Assembly (NCBI GenBank): GCA_959603585.1 | Contig: CAUGYD010000008.1 | Location: 1-64,000 of the forward strand | Reading direction: 5' to 3' | DNA: 64,000 nucleotides | Origin: Scatosoma sp900555925 | Lineage (GTDB): Bacteria; Bacillota; Clostridia; Christensenellales; Borkfalkiaceae | Position numbers and translations under genes: made by a program | Notes under the pieces: generated by a model | Seen by the model: the letters and a program-made list of their open reading frames with translations, nothing else | Database searches by the model: none | Told to the model about the DNA's origin: nothing | Shown here: positions 33,655 to 42,815 of the stretch, piece by piece | Numbering within the stretch: the stretch's first letter is position 1 | Layout: every line of letters begins with the position of its first letter

Positions 33655-34911
33655 CTACACGCGCACCCGACGGATTCGAGCGCCGAGCTTTTTCAATTTA
33701 TATTCAAAATCCGCATAGCCTCTGTCGATGTGCGATAAATCGGCTACGGAGCTTTCCCCTTCCGCTTTCAAGGCCGCAATCACCAAAGCCGCCCCGCCTC
33801 GGAGGTCGCCCGCCGTCATGCAGGCGCCGTGCAATTTTTCCACTCCTCGAATGACCGCGTTTCTCCCGCGGACGGTAATATCCGCCCCCATGCGTTTGAG
33901 CTCGCCCGCGTATTTATATCGGGTCTCAAAAAGATTTTCCACAACCAGCGTAGTACCCGCGGCCGTACAGGCGAGCGCGGAAAACTGCGCCTGCAAATCG
34001 GTGGGAAAACCGGGAAAGGGCGTCGTTTCTATCAGCTCTGCGGCGCGAAGGCGTCCATTGCTCTTCAAAGTTATTTTATCATTTTTTATATGTATTTTGC
34101 AACCGTTTTCGCGCAATTTGTGCAAAAGCGCCGCAATATTTTCCTGAGGGACTCCCTCTATCTCGATTTCTCCGCCGCAGGACGCCGCCGCAATCAAAAA
34201 AGTTCCGGCTTCTATTCTGTCCTTGATCGGAGTGTATTCCACGCCATGCAATTTTTCGACGCCTTCCACGATTACCGTACTCCCGCCGGCTCCGCTGATT
34301 TTTCCGCCCATTTTATTTAGAAAATTTTGCAAATCCACGATTTCCGGTTCCTTGGCCGCATTTCGTATGACCGTGGTTCCTTCTGCCTTGACCGCGGCGA
34401 GAATAATGTTTTCCGTCGCACCCACACTCGGAAAATCCAAAAGGATATCCGCACCCGTGAGCTTGTCGCAGCTGCATAATATGTAACCGTTGTCCTCCTC
34501 GATTTTTACGTCCAGCCTTTTGAGTCCCGATAGATGCAGGTCTATGGGTCTGAGACCTATATCGCAGCCGCCGGGATAGGAGATTTTCGCGCGATGGAAG
34601 CGGGTGAGCACGGAGCCGAGCATAAAAACGGAAGAACGCAGTTCCTTTGTCAGCCTTGCGGGGATTTCGTGGGAAACTGCGTTCGCGCTATCGATAATTA
34701 CACTGTCGGTCGTTCGGCGTATCTCACAGCCGAGTTCGCTTAGTATGTGCAACATATTTTCCACGTCCGAGATGGCGGGCACATCTCGTATTATCACTTG
34801 TTCATCGGTTAAAACAGATGCGGCGAGGAGCGGCAGGACGGAATTTTTCGCAGACTGGATTTCCGCTCTGCCGTAAAGTTTTCCGCCGCCCTCTATGATA
34901 AATTTATCCAT
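33655..34911 (-). CDS. murA: UDP-N-acetylglucosamine 1-carboxyvinyltransferase
   Basis: MurA transfers enolpyruvate from PEP to UDP-GlcNAc, the committed step of peptidoglycan synthesis and the target of fosfomycin. The 418-residue protein begins FIIEGGGKLYGRAEIQSAKN with the catalytic lysine. The PEP-binding cysteine is in SYPGGCDIGLRPIDLHL near residue 115, the position attacked by fosfomycin, and DLRGGAALVIAAL is near 390. The start at 34911 is chosen because AAGGAG precedes it; a frame open eight codons further has no such site. It lies between ftsW and ftsQ, a common Bacillota position. Confidence 0.95.
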   Translation of the reverse strand: MDKFIIEGGGKLYGRAEIQSAKNSVLPLLAASVLTDEQVIIRDVPAISDVENMLHILSELGCEIRRTTDSVIIDSANAVSHEIPARLTKELRSSVFMLGSVLTRFHRAKISYPGGCDIGLRPIDLHLSGLKRLDVKIEEDNGYILCSCDKLTGADILLDFPSVGATENIILAAVKAEGTTVIRNAAKEPEIVDLQNFLNKMGGKISGAGGSTVIVEGVEKLHGVEYTPIKDRIEAGTFLIAAASCGGEIEIEGVPQENIAALLHKLRENGCKIHIKNDKITLKSNGRLRAAELIETTPFPGFPTDLQAQFSALACTAAGTTLVVENLFETRYKYAGELKRMGADITVRGRNAVIRGVEKLHGACMTAGDLRGGAALVIAALKAEGESSVADLSHIDRGYADFEYKLKKLGARIRRVRV

Positions 34912-34943
34912 ACAATATAACTCCTTATGTTCCATTGTATGAA

Positions 34944-36287
34944 TTATCTCCGCCGTTTGTTAACCCTTTCTATTCCCTTACGGGCCATGGCATTTTTTCT
35001 CGAAATTCCGTACAAAATTCCCATGGACGCCATCGTGATGATGAGCGACGTATTTCCCGAACTTACGAGCGGAAGCGGAAGTCCCGTCGGGGGTATCGTC
35101 CCGCTGACGACGAGCGCGTTTATTACCGTCTGTATGCCGTACACGAGCGTAATTCCCGAAGCCAACAGAAAGGAGAAGAAATCGTCCGCTTCCGCCGCTG
35201 TCTTGATTCCCTTATAGATGAGTACTCCGCAGATGAGAAACAGGATGAAAATTCCCACAAAGCCGAATTCTTCTCCGATAATGGAAAGGATAAAATCGCT
35301 TTCCGCGAAAGGCAAAAAGCGGTATTTCTGCCGCGAACGGAAAAGCCCCGTACCGAACCAGCCGCCGTTTCCCAGCGCATACAGCGACTGAATGAGCTGA
35401 TAGCCCTCATTTTTCGGAGACGCCCACGGATCGATAAAGGCGCTGAGCCGCAGGAGCCGATACGGTTCCATAATGATGAGAACAGGAACCGCGACGAGTG
35501 CGGGAACGAGAATGAAGAGAAAATATCTGAGCTTCATTCCGGCGAGAAAAATCATCGCCAGCATCAAAAGTCCCACACACATGGTGACCGACATATTCGG
35601 TTCGAGAATGATGAGCACACAAATAGCGCCACCCGCGGCTAAAACGGGAAGCATGCCCTTGAAGGTGCGCATGGCTTGCATATGTTCGGACATATATGCC
35701 GAAGCGAAGATGACGAATCCGTATTTTGCGAGCTCGGAAGGTTGAATGGTGACGCTTCCGAAACCGATCCAGCGCGTAGCCCCGTAATTGCTTTTTCCGA
35801 TTCCCGGCACGAATACGAACGCTAAAAGCACCATGGGAACAATCAGGGCTATGTAACGGATCTTTTTCAGTTTTCTATGATCAAAAAAAGCCAGAAAGCC
35901 CATTGCAATGACGCCGAGGACGAAACCGAGAAGCTGTTTCTTCATAAAATAAAATTCGTCCCCGTATTGCGTCTTTGCCGTGTAGGAGCTGGCGGAATAG
36001 ACCATGAGAACGCCGAAGGCGGAAAGGAGAATCGTGAGAACGGGAATGGTCAGATCCCCCGTTACTCTATTCGACCGTTCCTTCTTCGTCCCCGAAAGCC
36101 GTTCCGACAGCGGCTGCACCCGCACCTGCGGATGAAACGATTCCGCCGTTTCCCTCATCTGCATCTGCGGGAGAAAGTTTTCCGTTGCTCTCTCCTTGCT
36201 CCGCTTTTTCAGCCGTTTGCTCCTCTCTTTGTTTTTCTGCCTTTGCGCGAAGGGCTTCCTCTTCGAAGGCACGAACGATTGCGACAA
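34944..36287 (-). CDS. ftsW: FtsW, septal SEDS glycosyltransferase, TTG start inside murD
   Basis: FtsW polymerises lipid II into septal glycan strands. About ten membrane helices start near residue 78. SEDS motifs include GATRWIGFGSVTIQPSELAK near 165, FIDPWASPKNEGYQLIQS near 290, and the C-terminal GLPLPLVSSGNTSLI. I place the start at a TTG (36287) because GAGGTGAT, an eight-base match to the anti-Shine-Dalgarno region, lies at optimal distance. A frame open to ATG 36308 lacks such a site. The result is a basic cytoplasmic tail of about 75 residues, far longer than usual. Its coding DNA overlaps the 3' end of murD by about 220 bases in another frame. Confidence 0.9.
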   Translation of the reverse strand: MSQSFVPSKRKPFAQRQKNKERSKRLKKRSKERATENFLPQMQMRETAESFHPQVRVQPLSERLSGTKKERSNRVTGDLTIPVLTILLSAFGVLMVYSASSYTAKTQYGDEFYFMKKQLLGFVLGVIAMGFLAFFDHRKLKKIRYIALIVPMVLLAFVFVPGIGKSNYGATRWIGFGSVTIQPSELAKYGFVIFASAYMSEHMQAMRTFKGMLPVLAAGGAICVLIILEPNMSVTMCVGLLMLAMIFLAGMKLRYFLFILVPALVAVPVLIIMEPYRLLRLSAFIDPWASPKNEGYQLIQSLYALGNGGWFGTGLFRSRQKYRFLPFAESDFILSIIGEEFGFVGIFILFLICGVLIYKGIKTAAEADDFFSFLLASGITLVYGIQTVINALVVSGTIPPTGLPLPLVSSGNTSLIITMASMGILYGISRKNAMARKGIERVNKRRR

Positions 36288-37599
36288 ATTTATCACCTCT
36301 CTCCTCATAACTTGCGAATTCGTCGAAACTTGCGCTTGCAGGGCTCAAAAGCACCGTCTGTCCCCTGCGGGCTATCATTTTCGCAAGCCGTACCGCGAAG
36401 TCGAAATTTTCGCAGAGCGTCATGCGCTCGAACCCGCAGCGGAGAGCGCTTTCAAAAAGCCGGAAACGATTTTCTCCGTATAATACGGTATGGACGACAG
36501 AAGAAGTCCTCAGCTTTACGAATAATTTATCGTAATCGTACCCCTTATCTTTTCCGCCGAGCAGGAGCACCGTCTCTTCCTTCATGCATCCGACCGCTTT
36601 AATCGTCGCGTCTACGTTCGTTCCCTTGGAATCGTCCACATACTTGACGCCGTCCGCTTCCCCCACGAGCTCGATGCGGTGCCGTATTCCCTTGAAGGAA
36701 GCCAGCGACCTCGCTATGCTGTCCGATCTTACACCCATGATTTTTGCCGCCGCAATCGCCGCAAGGGCATTCTGGACGTTATGCAATCCGTCCGTCAGAA
36801 GTTCCGACGCGGACATGATTTTTTCGCCGCAAAAATACAAATCCCCGTTTTCCAGATAAGCGCCGTGAACCCGTTCCCGAACGGAAAAATAAAAGAGCCG
36901 CGCCTTTGTCTTTTCCGCGAAACTCCTGACGATTCCGTCGTCGAAGTTCAAAACGGCATACTCCGATTCCGTACTGTTTTTCAGAAGTTTGCTCTTTAAG
37001 AATATGTAATTCTCCATGTTATAATGGCGGTTGAGATGATCCTCCGTGACGTTGAGGACTATTCCCACGTGGGGACAGAGAGAATTCAGAGTTTCGAGCT
37101 GAAAGCTGGAAATTTCCGCGACCGCAATTTCGTCCTCTTTCAAGGAAAGATAATTGATCATCGGGGAACCGATATTTCCGCAAGCCTCCGCACGGTAACC
37201 GCCCTCGGAAAGAATTTTTGTCAGCATGCTGACCGTCGTGGTCTTCCCGTTTGTCCCCGTCACCGCGACGACGGGACAGCGGAGATATCTCGCCGCCAGT
37301 TCCGTTTCCCCCACGACCGCCTTTCCGCTGCGCTTGAACGCCACCGCCACGGGATGGTCTATGGGAATCCCCGGACTGAGCACCAATGCGTCGCAAATTT
37401 CGTGCATGCGGGAAAGTCTGTCCTTTTCCACCCGTTCCGCACCCTTTTCCGTTAACAGTTTCGCAGCTTTTTCCACGGAGTCTCCGGGAACGTCGTCGTA
37501 GATAAATACCTTTGCTTTTCGTTCGAGTAAAAATTCCGCCGCGGCGCAACCCGAACGGGATAAGCCGAGCACCAAAAAAGTCTGTCTTGCGGGATACAT
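36067..37599 (-). CDS. murD: UDP-N-acetylmuramoylalanine-D-glutamate ligase with C-terminal tail
   Basis: MurD adds D-glutamate to UDP-MurNAc-L-Ala. The 510-residue protein has the N-terminal FLVLGLSRSGCAAAEFL motif and the ATP loop VAVTGTNGKTTTVSMLTKIL near residue 105. Further motifs are LNVTEDHLNRHY near 180, KYVDDSKGTNVDATIKAV near 310, and the closing SPASASFDEFASYEERGDKF near 425. The usual family end comes shortly after that point. Here about 61 further residues rich in Glu, Ala and Gly follow, read across the ftsW start region. The ATG at 37599 follows AAGGAGG; the frame open to 37641 is a poorer choice. Confidence 0.95.
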   Translation of the reverse strand: MYPARQTFLVLGLSRSGCAAAEFLLERKAKVFIYDDVPGDSVEKAAKLLTEKGAERVEKDRLSRMHEICDALVLSPGIPIDHPVAVAFKRSGKAVVGETELAARYLRCPVVAVTGTNGKTTTVSMLTKILSEGGYRAEACGNIGSPMINYLSLKEDEIAVAEISSFQLETLNSLCPHVGIVLNVTEDHLNRHYNMENYIFLKSKLLKNSTESEYAVLNFDDGIVRSFAEKTKARLFYFSVRERVHGAYLENGDLYFCGEKIMSASELLTDGLHNVQNALAAIAAAKIMGVRSDSIARSLASFKGIRHRIELVGEADGVKYVDDSKGTNVDATIKAVGCMKEETVLLLGGKDKGYDYDKLFVKLRTSSVVHTVLYGENRFRLFESALRCGFERMTLCENFDFAVRLAKMIARRGQTVLLSPASASFDEFASYEERGDKFVAIVRAFEEEALRAKAEKQREEQTAEKAEQGESNGKLSPADADEGNGGIVSSAGAGAAAVGTAFGDEEGTVE

Positions 37600-37653
37600 A
37601 CAAATCCTCCTTCCGAATTTATTCGAGCGGGAAAAAGGCACGCCTTACGCCGT

Positions 37654-38607
37654 TCAAAGAAGAGCTATGACGCACAGCGCGCCGAGAAGAGCGGTAACGA
37701 CGGAATAGGCGTAAGCGATTTTGCTTTCCGAATAGCCCTTTTCCTGAAAATGATGGTGTACGGGGGCCATGAGGAACACTCTTTTTCCGCCCGTCGCTTT
37801 ATAGTATATTACCTGAATGATGACGGTTATGCTGGAAAGGACAAACATAATTCCGACGACGGCGATATAGAGGGTGTTTCCCGTAAATACGCCGATACAG
37901 GAAGCGAAACCTCCAAGCGCCAGCGAGCCCGTATCCCCCATAAAGACCGAAGCGGGAGAAACGTTGAATATGAGGTAAGCGGCAAGAGCGCCGCAGAGGC
38001 AGAACGAAAGAGACGCGAGGGAAACGGAACCGCCCTGTAAAACCGCTATGATTCCCATGAAAAGAAAGAACGGAAGCGAAGTTCCCGCGGCAAGCCCGTC
38101 CAATCCGTCGGTCAGATTGACGCTGTTGACCGTGGCGAGAAATACGAATACCGCGAGCGGCAGCATGCCCCAACCGATATCGAAGCTCTTATGCGTAAAA
38201 GGAACATTCAGGTGAGTCAGCCCCGACCGAACGCAGAAAATCCCCGCAAACACGGCGGCAAAGGTCTGAAAGAGCGCCTTCTGCCATGCTTTCAGGCCCA
38301 AATTTTCCTTGTGCTTTTTTTTGAGAAAATCGTCGAGAAAGCCGACGAGAAGATAGGCTATTCCTACGGTGAGCGCAACGATTGTCGCGCGGTCGATTTT
38401 CTTGACGAAGATACTCGCCGTCAGGACGGCGGATAAAATAAAAGCGAGTCCGCCCATAGTGGGCGTACCGCTTTTGCCTTTGTGTTCCTTTACATAAGAG
38501 AGTATATTCTGCCCCGCTTTGAGTTTTCTGAGAACGGGAATGAGAATGAGACAGAAAACAAACGAGAGAGAAAACGCGACTGACGCCGCGGCGAGATAAT
38601 TTTTCAT
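37654..38607 (-). CDS. mraY: Phospho-N-acetylmuramoyl-pentapeptide transferase
   Basis: MraY transfers phospho-MurNAc-pentapeptide to undecaprenyl phosphate, making lipid I. The 317-residue protein has about ten membrane helices and the signature loops KSGTPTMGGLAF near residue 50, DDFLKKKHKENLGLKAWQK near 95 (the Asp-Asp pair), NLTDGLDGLAAG near 175, VFMGDTGSLALGG near 240 and APVHHHFQEKGY near 290. AGGAG is placed 5 bases before the ATG at 38607, which I prefer over an adjacent ATG three bases upstream and a TTG overlapping the murE stop. murF, which usually separates murE and mraY, is absent. Confidence 0.95.
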   Translation of the reverse strand: MKNYLAAASVAFSLSFVFCLILIPVLRKLKAGQNILSYVKEHKGKSGTPTMGGLAFILSAVLTASIFVKKIDRATIVALTVGIAYLLVGFLDDFLKKKHKENLGLKAWQKALFQTFAAVFAGIFCVRSGLTHLNVPFTHKSFDIGWGMLPLAVFVFLATVNSVNLTDGLDGLAAGTSLPFFLFMGIIAVLQGGSVSLASLSFCLCGALAAYLIFNVSPASVFMGDTGSLALGGFASCIGVFTGNTLYIAVVGIMFVLSSITVIIQVIYYKATGGKRVFLMAPVHHHFQEKGYSESKIAYAYSVVTALLGALCVIALL

Positions 38608-38621
38608 CATGGCTCCTGCCT

Positions 38622-40118
38622 TCAAAGGGGCGGCTGTTTGCTCAACGCTTCTTTAATTACAGCATTGTCGTTATAGGAATATTTTATACCCATAATTTCC
38701 TGATAATCCTCTCCGCCTTTTCCCGCCACCAGCAGAATATCCCCTTTTTTCAAGAGCCCCACCGCATAGTAAATGGCTTTATCCCGTTCGGGGACTATGA
38801 CATAATGCATGGAAAAACGGCGGTAGCCCCGTTCGATTTCCGAGATGATGTCCGAGGGGTCCTCATATCGGGGATTATCCGAAGTAAGCACGGAAAAATC
38901 CGCCTTTCTCGCCACGGTCTCCCCCATGACGGCGCGCTTGGAGCGGTCGCGGTTCCCTCCGCACCCGAAAAGGCAGATGAGCCTGCCCTTACAGTGCTCC
39001 TTCAACGCGGCGAGAGATTTTTCCAGCCCGTCGGGAGTATGCGCGAAATCCACGAAAATATCCGCCCCGTGGAATTTTCCCGCGGGTTCCAGCCTGCCGC
39101 GGACGGGCTTCATGGAACTGAGTCCCCCCGCTATCGCCTCCGTACGGATTCCCAGAATGTGCGCGCACGCCGACGCCGCAAGTGCATTATATACGTTATG
39201 TCTACCCGTCATCGGCAGGGATATGCGGCACAAATTATCCGACAGGTTGAGCATGAATTCCGAACTGTAAAGTTCTTCCGAAGTGAGTACCGCAAACGCT
39301 TCCGCGGGAGTTTCCAGTCCGTAATAGACGGTCTTTGTCTTTCCCGCCCTGTCCGATTCCGCGCGCATGGCTCCGATTTCCCGACCCGTTTGGTCGTCGC
39401 CGTTGAGCACCGCGATCGGACAGCGTTCGGGGGTAAAAAGCAATTTCTTGGACTGCTTATAATTTTCCATCGTGTTGAAAAAGTCGAGGTGATCCTGCGT
39501 GAAGTTCGTAAAAATACAAGCGGCAAAGGAAATTCCTTCCTCCTTCCGATAAAACAGCGCGTGAGCGGAAACTTCCGCTACCACGTATTCCACGCCGCTT
39601 TTGAGCATATCCGCAAACATTTTATGCAAAAAAATCGGGTCGGGCGTGGTGAGTTCGGGCGCGATCTGCTTTTTTCCGTAATAGATACCGAGCGTCCCCA
39701 CCACCGCCACGGCTTTTCCCGCGCGGCGCAGAACGGAGGCGAGCATATACGAAGTCGTCGTCTTTCCGTTGGTTCCCGTGATGCCGATGATTTTCAGCTT
39801 ATCCGCGGCGTGGCCGTAAAAAGCTGCGGCCATCAGGCTCATGGCGGAGCGAGAATCGGGAACGACGATTTGCGGAATTTTCAGTTCCAATTCCCGTTCC
39901 GTGACCGCAGCGGCGGCACCCGCGAGCTCCGCATCCCGCGCAAAGGCGTGGGAATCCGTCTTTCCGCCCGTGAGGCAAAAGAACAAATCTCCCGGAGAAC
40001 AGAACCGACTGTCTGCCGTGAGACCTTTTATCTGCGTATTCTCCGACATCTGCATATTTTTCTTTCCGCATACGATCCGCGCGCCCTCCACGCAGCGGGC
40101 AAGTTCCGATAACAGCAT
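38622..40118 (-). CDS. murE: UDP-MurNAc-tripeptide synthetase, meso-diaminopimelate type
   Basis: MurE adds the third residue of the stem peptide. The 498-residue protein has the N-terminal GLTADSRFCSPGDLFFCL segment, the ATP loop IGITGTNGKTTTSYML near residue 112, DHLDFFNTMENY near 210, and VDFAHTPDGLEKSLAAL near 345. The specificity motif DNPRYEDP near 405 is the form found in enzymes that add meso-diaminopimelate rather than lysine, in agreement with the dap operon earlier in the window. The start at 40118 follows AAGGGGTGAT. It lies between the penicillin-binding protein gene and mraY. Confidence 0.95.
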   Translation of the reverse strand: MLLSELARCVEGARIVCGKKNMQMSENTQIKGLTADSRFCSPGDLFFCLTGGKTDSHAFARDAELAGAAAAVTERELELKIPQIVVPDSRSAMSLMAAAFYGHAADKLKIIGITGTNGKTTTSYMLASVLRRAGKAVAVVGTLGIYYGKKQIAPELTTPDPIFLHKMFADMLKSGVEYVVAEVSAHALFYRKEEGISFAACIFTNFTQDHLDFFNTMENYKQSKKLLFTPERCPIAVLNGDDQTGREIGAMRAESDRAGKTKTVYYGLETPAEAFAVLTSEELYSSEFMLNLSDNLCRISLPMTGRHNVYNALAASACAHILGIRTEAIAGGLSSMKPVRGRLEPAGKFHGADIFVDFAHTPDGLEKSLAALKEHCKGRLICLFGCGGNRDRSKRAVMGETVARKADFSVLTSDNPRYEDPSDIISEIERGYRRFSMHYVIVPERDKAIYYAVGLLKKGDILLVAGKGGEDYQEIMGIKYSYNDNAVIKEALSKQPPL

Positions 40119-40173
40119 AAGATCACCCCTTCCGACCAACGAATAACGGCCGAGCTTTCCTTCCCTATTATGT

Positions 40174-41961
40174 TTATTCGCTTTGGTAGGGTTGTATGTT
40201 TTTCAAGGAGATAATTCCCTCAAAAATTTCTTTGGCGCAGGGCGCGGCCACGACGCTGCCGTAATAAGCACCCTGCGGTTCGTCCACGATGACGAGGGCG
40301 AGATACTGCGGTTTATCCGCGGGGAAAAATCCCACGAACGAAGAGACGTACTTTCCCGCGGCGATATGTCCGTCCTCGTACTTCTGCGCGGTGCCCGTCT
40401 TGCCGCCCACGCGATATCCTTCTATATACGCCTTTTTGCCGCTCCCGTCCCGCACGACTCCTTCCAGCATGGCGGCGAGCGTCGAAGAAGCCTTTTCGCT
40501 CACCGTTCTGTTTTTCAGAGATTTTTCTACCTCGCTCAAAACATATCCGTCGGAAGCGTATATACTTTTGACGAGGTGCGGAGTATAGTAATACCCTCCG
40601 TTGACGGCCGCCGCAGTCGCACAGGCAAGCTGCAAGCCCGATACCGCCACCGTCTGCCCGAACCCGATACGCGCGAGATCGCAGTCCCTGACCGCCGATT
40701 CAGGCAGGAGCATGCCGATTGCTTCGCCGCTGTAATCGATGCCCGTCGCCTTTCCGAAGCCGAATGCGGACAGATAATCGTAAAACGTTTCTTTTCCGAG
40801 CGACAGCGCAATATCCGTAAAACAGGGGTTACAGCTGTTATTCAATGCGTCCGCCAGCGTCTGATTACAGTGCTTGCCGTTCGCGTGATTGCTCCAACAC
40901 TTTACCGTCGTGCCGTCCACCGTGCGGGTTCGACTGCTCGAAAAAACATAGCTCGTCGAAAAGGCGTTCGGATTCCCTTGCAGGGATTCTTCGATGTCCG
41001 CCGCCGCGGTGACCACCTTGAAGGTGGATCCGGGCTCATAGATGTCGCAAACGATACGGTTTCTGGAAAGCATATTCAAAAGCTCTGTATCGTCCCGCGG
41101 GACTTCGTTAAGATCATAACTCGGATAGTTTGCCAGTGCGAGGATTTCAAAGGTGTTCGGGTCGAGGACAATACATTCCGCAGAAACAGGGGAATAGGTT
41201 TCCGCCACCTTTTTCAGCACACTTTCGCAAATGGATTGTATCCCGTAATCGACGGTGAGCTCGATATTCATTCCGTTTTCCGCGGGAAGATAGGCAGCGA
41301 CCGCCCCTTCGAGATTGATTCCGACGAGGTCTGTTTCGTATAAAAGTTCCCCATTAGTTCCGGCTAGGTATTTATCGTAATATTTTTCGATTCCCGTCGT
41401 GCCTGAATTGTCCGTGGACGTAAATCCGAGTACCTGACAGAGCGCGTCGCCTTTGGGATAAACCCGCGTATTGTCGCGGGAATAGTAGACACCGTCGGGA
41501 CCGGCTTCCGCGAGCGTCTCTATCGCGCTTTTATCTACATGACGGGCGACGGTGATTTCCGAAGCCTTGACGGATTCGAGTTTATCGAGCAGTTTTTCTC
41601 CGTCCACGCCCAGACAATCCGCCAAAAGTCTCGCAGTTTCCTCTTTATCCTTGACCGCATTGGAACGGGCAAACACCGTGTACGAAGTATCGTTTTCCGC
41701 AAGAACTACGCCGTTTCTGTCCGTTATGAGTCCGCGCTCGGCTACCACGGGAATTTCTCGCATCCATTGGTCGAGCGCGCGGTAGCCGAGCTGTCCGCTC
41801 CAAACGACCTGAACATAGAAGAATCTTCCCGCCAAAAGGCAAAAAAGAAAGGTTATCGCCATAAATATGGCAAATAACCTCTTTCGTAAAACTGATACAG
41901 AGTAATCGGTTGTCGGTTTTTTGATAGTCTTACACTCCTTAGAGAAAATATTTATCGACAA
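40174..41961 (-). CDS. Class B penicillin-binding protein (FtsI/SpoVD type), unusual start
   Basis: This is the septal transpeptidase partner of FtsW. After one membrane helix (about residues 28-50) come the class B dimerisation domain (AERGLITDRNGVVLAEN near 75) and the transpeptidase motifs SxxK in GSTFKVVTAA near 310, SxN in NNSCNPCF near 368, and KTG in VGGKTGTAQKY near 525. At 595 residues or less it lacks C-terminal PASTA domains. The start is unclear. The TTG at 41961 has no ribosome binding site, whereas AAGGAG at 41940-41935 lies 9 bases before an in-frame ATC at 41925, with no ATG, GTG or TTG nearby. Confidence 0.9.
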   Translation of the reverse strand: MSINIFSKECKTIKKPTTDYSVSVLRKRLFAIFMAITFLFCLLAGRFFYVQVVWSGQLGYRALDQWMREIPVVAERGLITDRNGVVLAENDTSYTVFARSNAVKDKEETARLLADCLGVDGEKLLDKLESVKASEITVARHVDKSAIETLAEAGPDGVYYSRDNTRVYPKGDALCQVLGFTSTDNSGTTGIEKYYDKYLAGTNGELLYETDLVGINLEGAVAAYLPAENGMNIELTVDYGIQSICESVLKKVAETYSPVSAECIVLDPNTFEILALANYPSYDLNEVPRDDTELLNMLSRNRIVCDIYEPGSTFKVVTAAADIEESLQGNPNAFSTSYVFSSSRTRTVDGTTVKCWSNHANGKHCNQTLADALNNSCNPCFTDIALSLGKETFYDYLSAFGFGKATGIDYSGEAIGMLLPESAVRDCDLARIGFGQTVAVSGLQLACATAAAVNGGYYYTPHLVKSIYASDGYVLSEVEKSLKNRTVSEKASSTLAAMLEGVVRDGSGKKAYIEGYRVGGKTGTAQKYEDGHIAAGKYVSSFVGFFPADKPQYLALVIVDEPQGAYYGSVVAAPCAKEIFEGIISLKNIQPYQSE

Positions 41962-41989
41962 AAATCGAACGTCATTTTAGATAAATTCT

Positions 41990-42733
41990 TCAACTCGGAT
42001 CGTAAATCATTCCATTTTCTTCGACGAATTCGAGAATCTTATCGAAGGATTTCGCTTCCTCGATATTCTTTTCGAGTTCGGCGTTTTCTTGGACGAGCTC
42101 TTCCTGTCTCCGTTCCAAATTTCTGAGCTGTACGGTCTTTTTACGAATCACCTGCGTATTGATACAGATGACCGTCAGCATGACGATGACCAGCGCAGCA
42201 AACGCGGCTATCACCATTTTAGCCAAGCCGTTGAGCGCATAGCCCTCCGCGCGGGCCTCGACATTGACCGCCGTGACGGGCATTTCCACAGGAGCCGCAG
42301 GGGCATTTACGGGAACGTTTACAGTCTCCGAGACCGCCGTTTCCTCTCTCACTTCCGCTTTTTGCTCCGCGGGCGCGGCGGGCGCCATAAAGCCGTAATC
42401 TTCGCGGCGGAGTGTGCGATCGAGCGTTTCGGGCGTAAATAAGGGAGAATCCACTCTCGTATGGACATAGCCGTTTGTGCGAGGCGTTTCCTCAACCGGC
42501 GCGGACGAATAGGAAAAACTCTCGCGGGGACGTTCGGGCGCAAGCGTGGGCGCCGAAGCCTTGGGCGCGGTGTACGCGCTTCTTTCCGCCTCGGAAAAGC
42601 TCTCCGAAAGCTGAGTCGCCTCGGCATTTCTCAATTTTTCATAGCGCTCTTTGATGCGCGCGTTGTGTAAAGCCGCCTCCTCTTCGGGCGGTACAGATAC
42701 GGGTGCGGGTCTGTTTTCAAAAACCGTAGCCAT
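41990..42733 (-). CDS. ftsL: FtsL-like division protein with long N-terminal extension
   Basis: The 247-residue protein has one membrane helix near residues 172-195 (MVIAAFAALVIVMLTVICI). An extracytoplasmic coiled coil of about 45 residues (RNLERRQEELVQENAELEKN) follows. This is the FtsL/DivIC topology, and its place between rsmH and the septal penicillin-binding protein gene is exactly that of ftsL. FtsL normally has 100-120 residues. Here a disordered cytoplasmic region of about 165 residues rich in Pro, Ala, Glu and Arg precedes the helix. Sequence similarity to FtsL cannot be judged by eye, so the call rests on topology and position. Confidence 0.75.
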   Translation of the reverse strand: MATVFENRPAPVSVPPEEEAALHNARIKERYEKLRNAEATQLSESFSEAERSAYTAPKASAPTLAPERPRESFSYSSAPVEETPRTNGYVHTRVDSPLFTPETLDRTLRREDYGFMAPAAPAEQKAEVREETAVSETVNVPVNAPAAPVEMPVTAVNVEARAEGYALNGLAKMVIAAFAALVIVMLTVICINTQVIRKKTVQLRNLERRQEELVQENAELEKNIEEAKSFDKILEFVEENGMIYDPS

Positions 42734-42815
42734 TTTCCTTCTCTCCTTCCGTAATCACGTAAACGTCAGCTCATAATATCCTTATCTTTTCGTAGATTGG
42801 TTTTTCTTTGGTCTG

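Noticed and set aside
38805..40112. 435-codon open frame antisense to murE
   Set aside because: It is a shadow of murE codon bias, with Arg/His-rich low-complexity translation and no recognisable motif.
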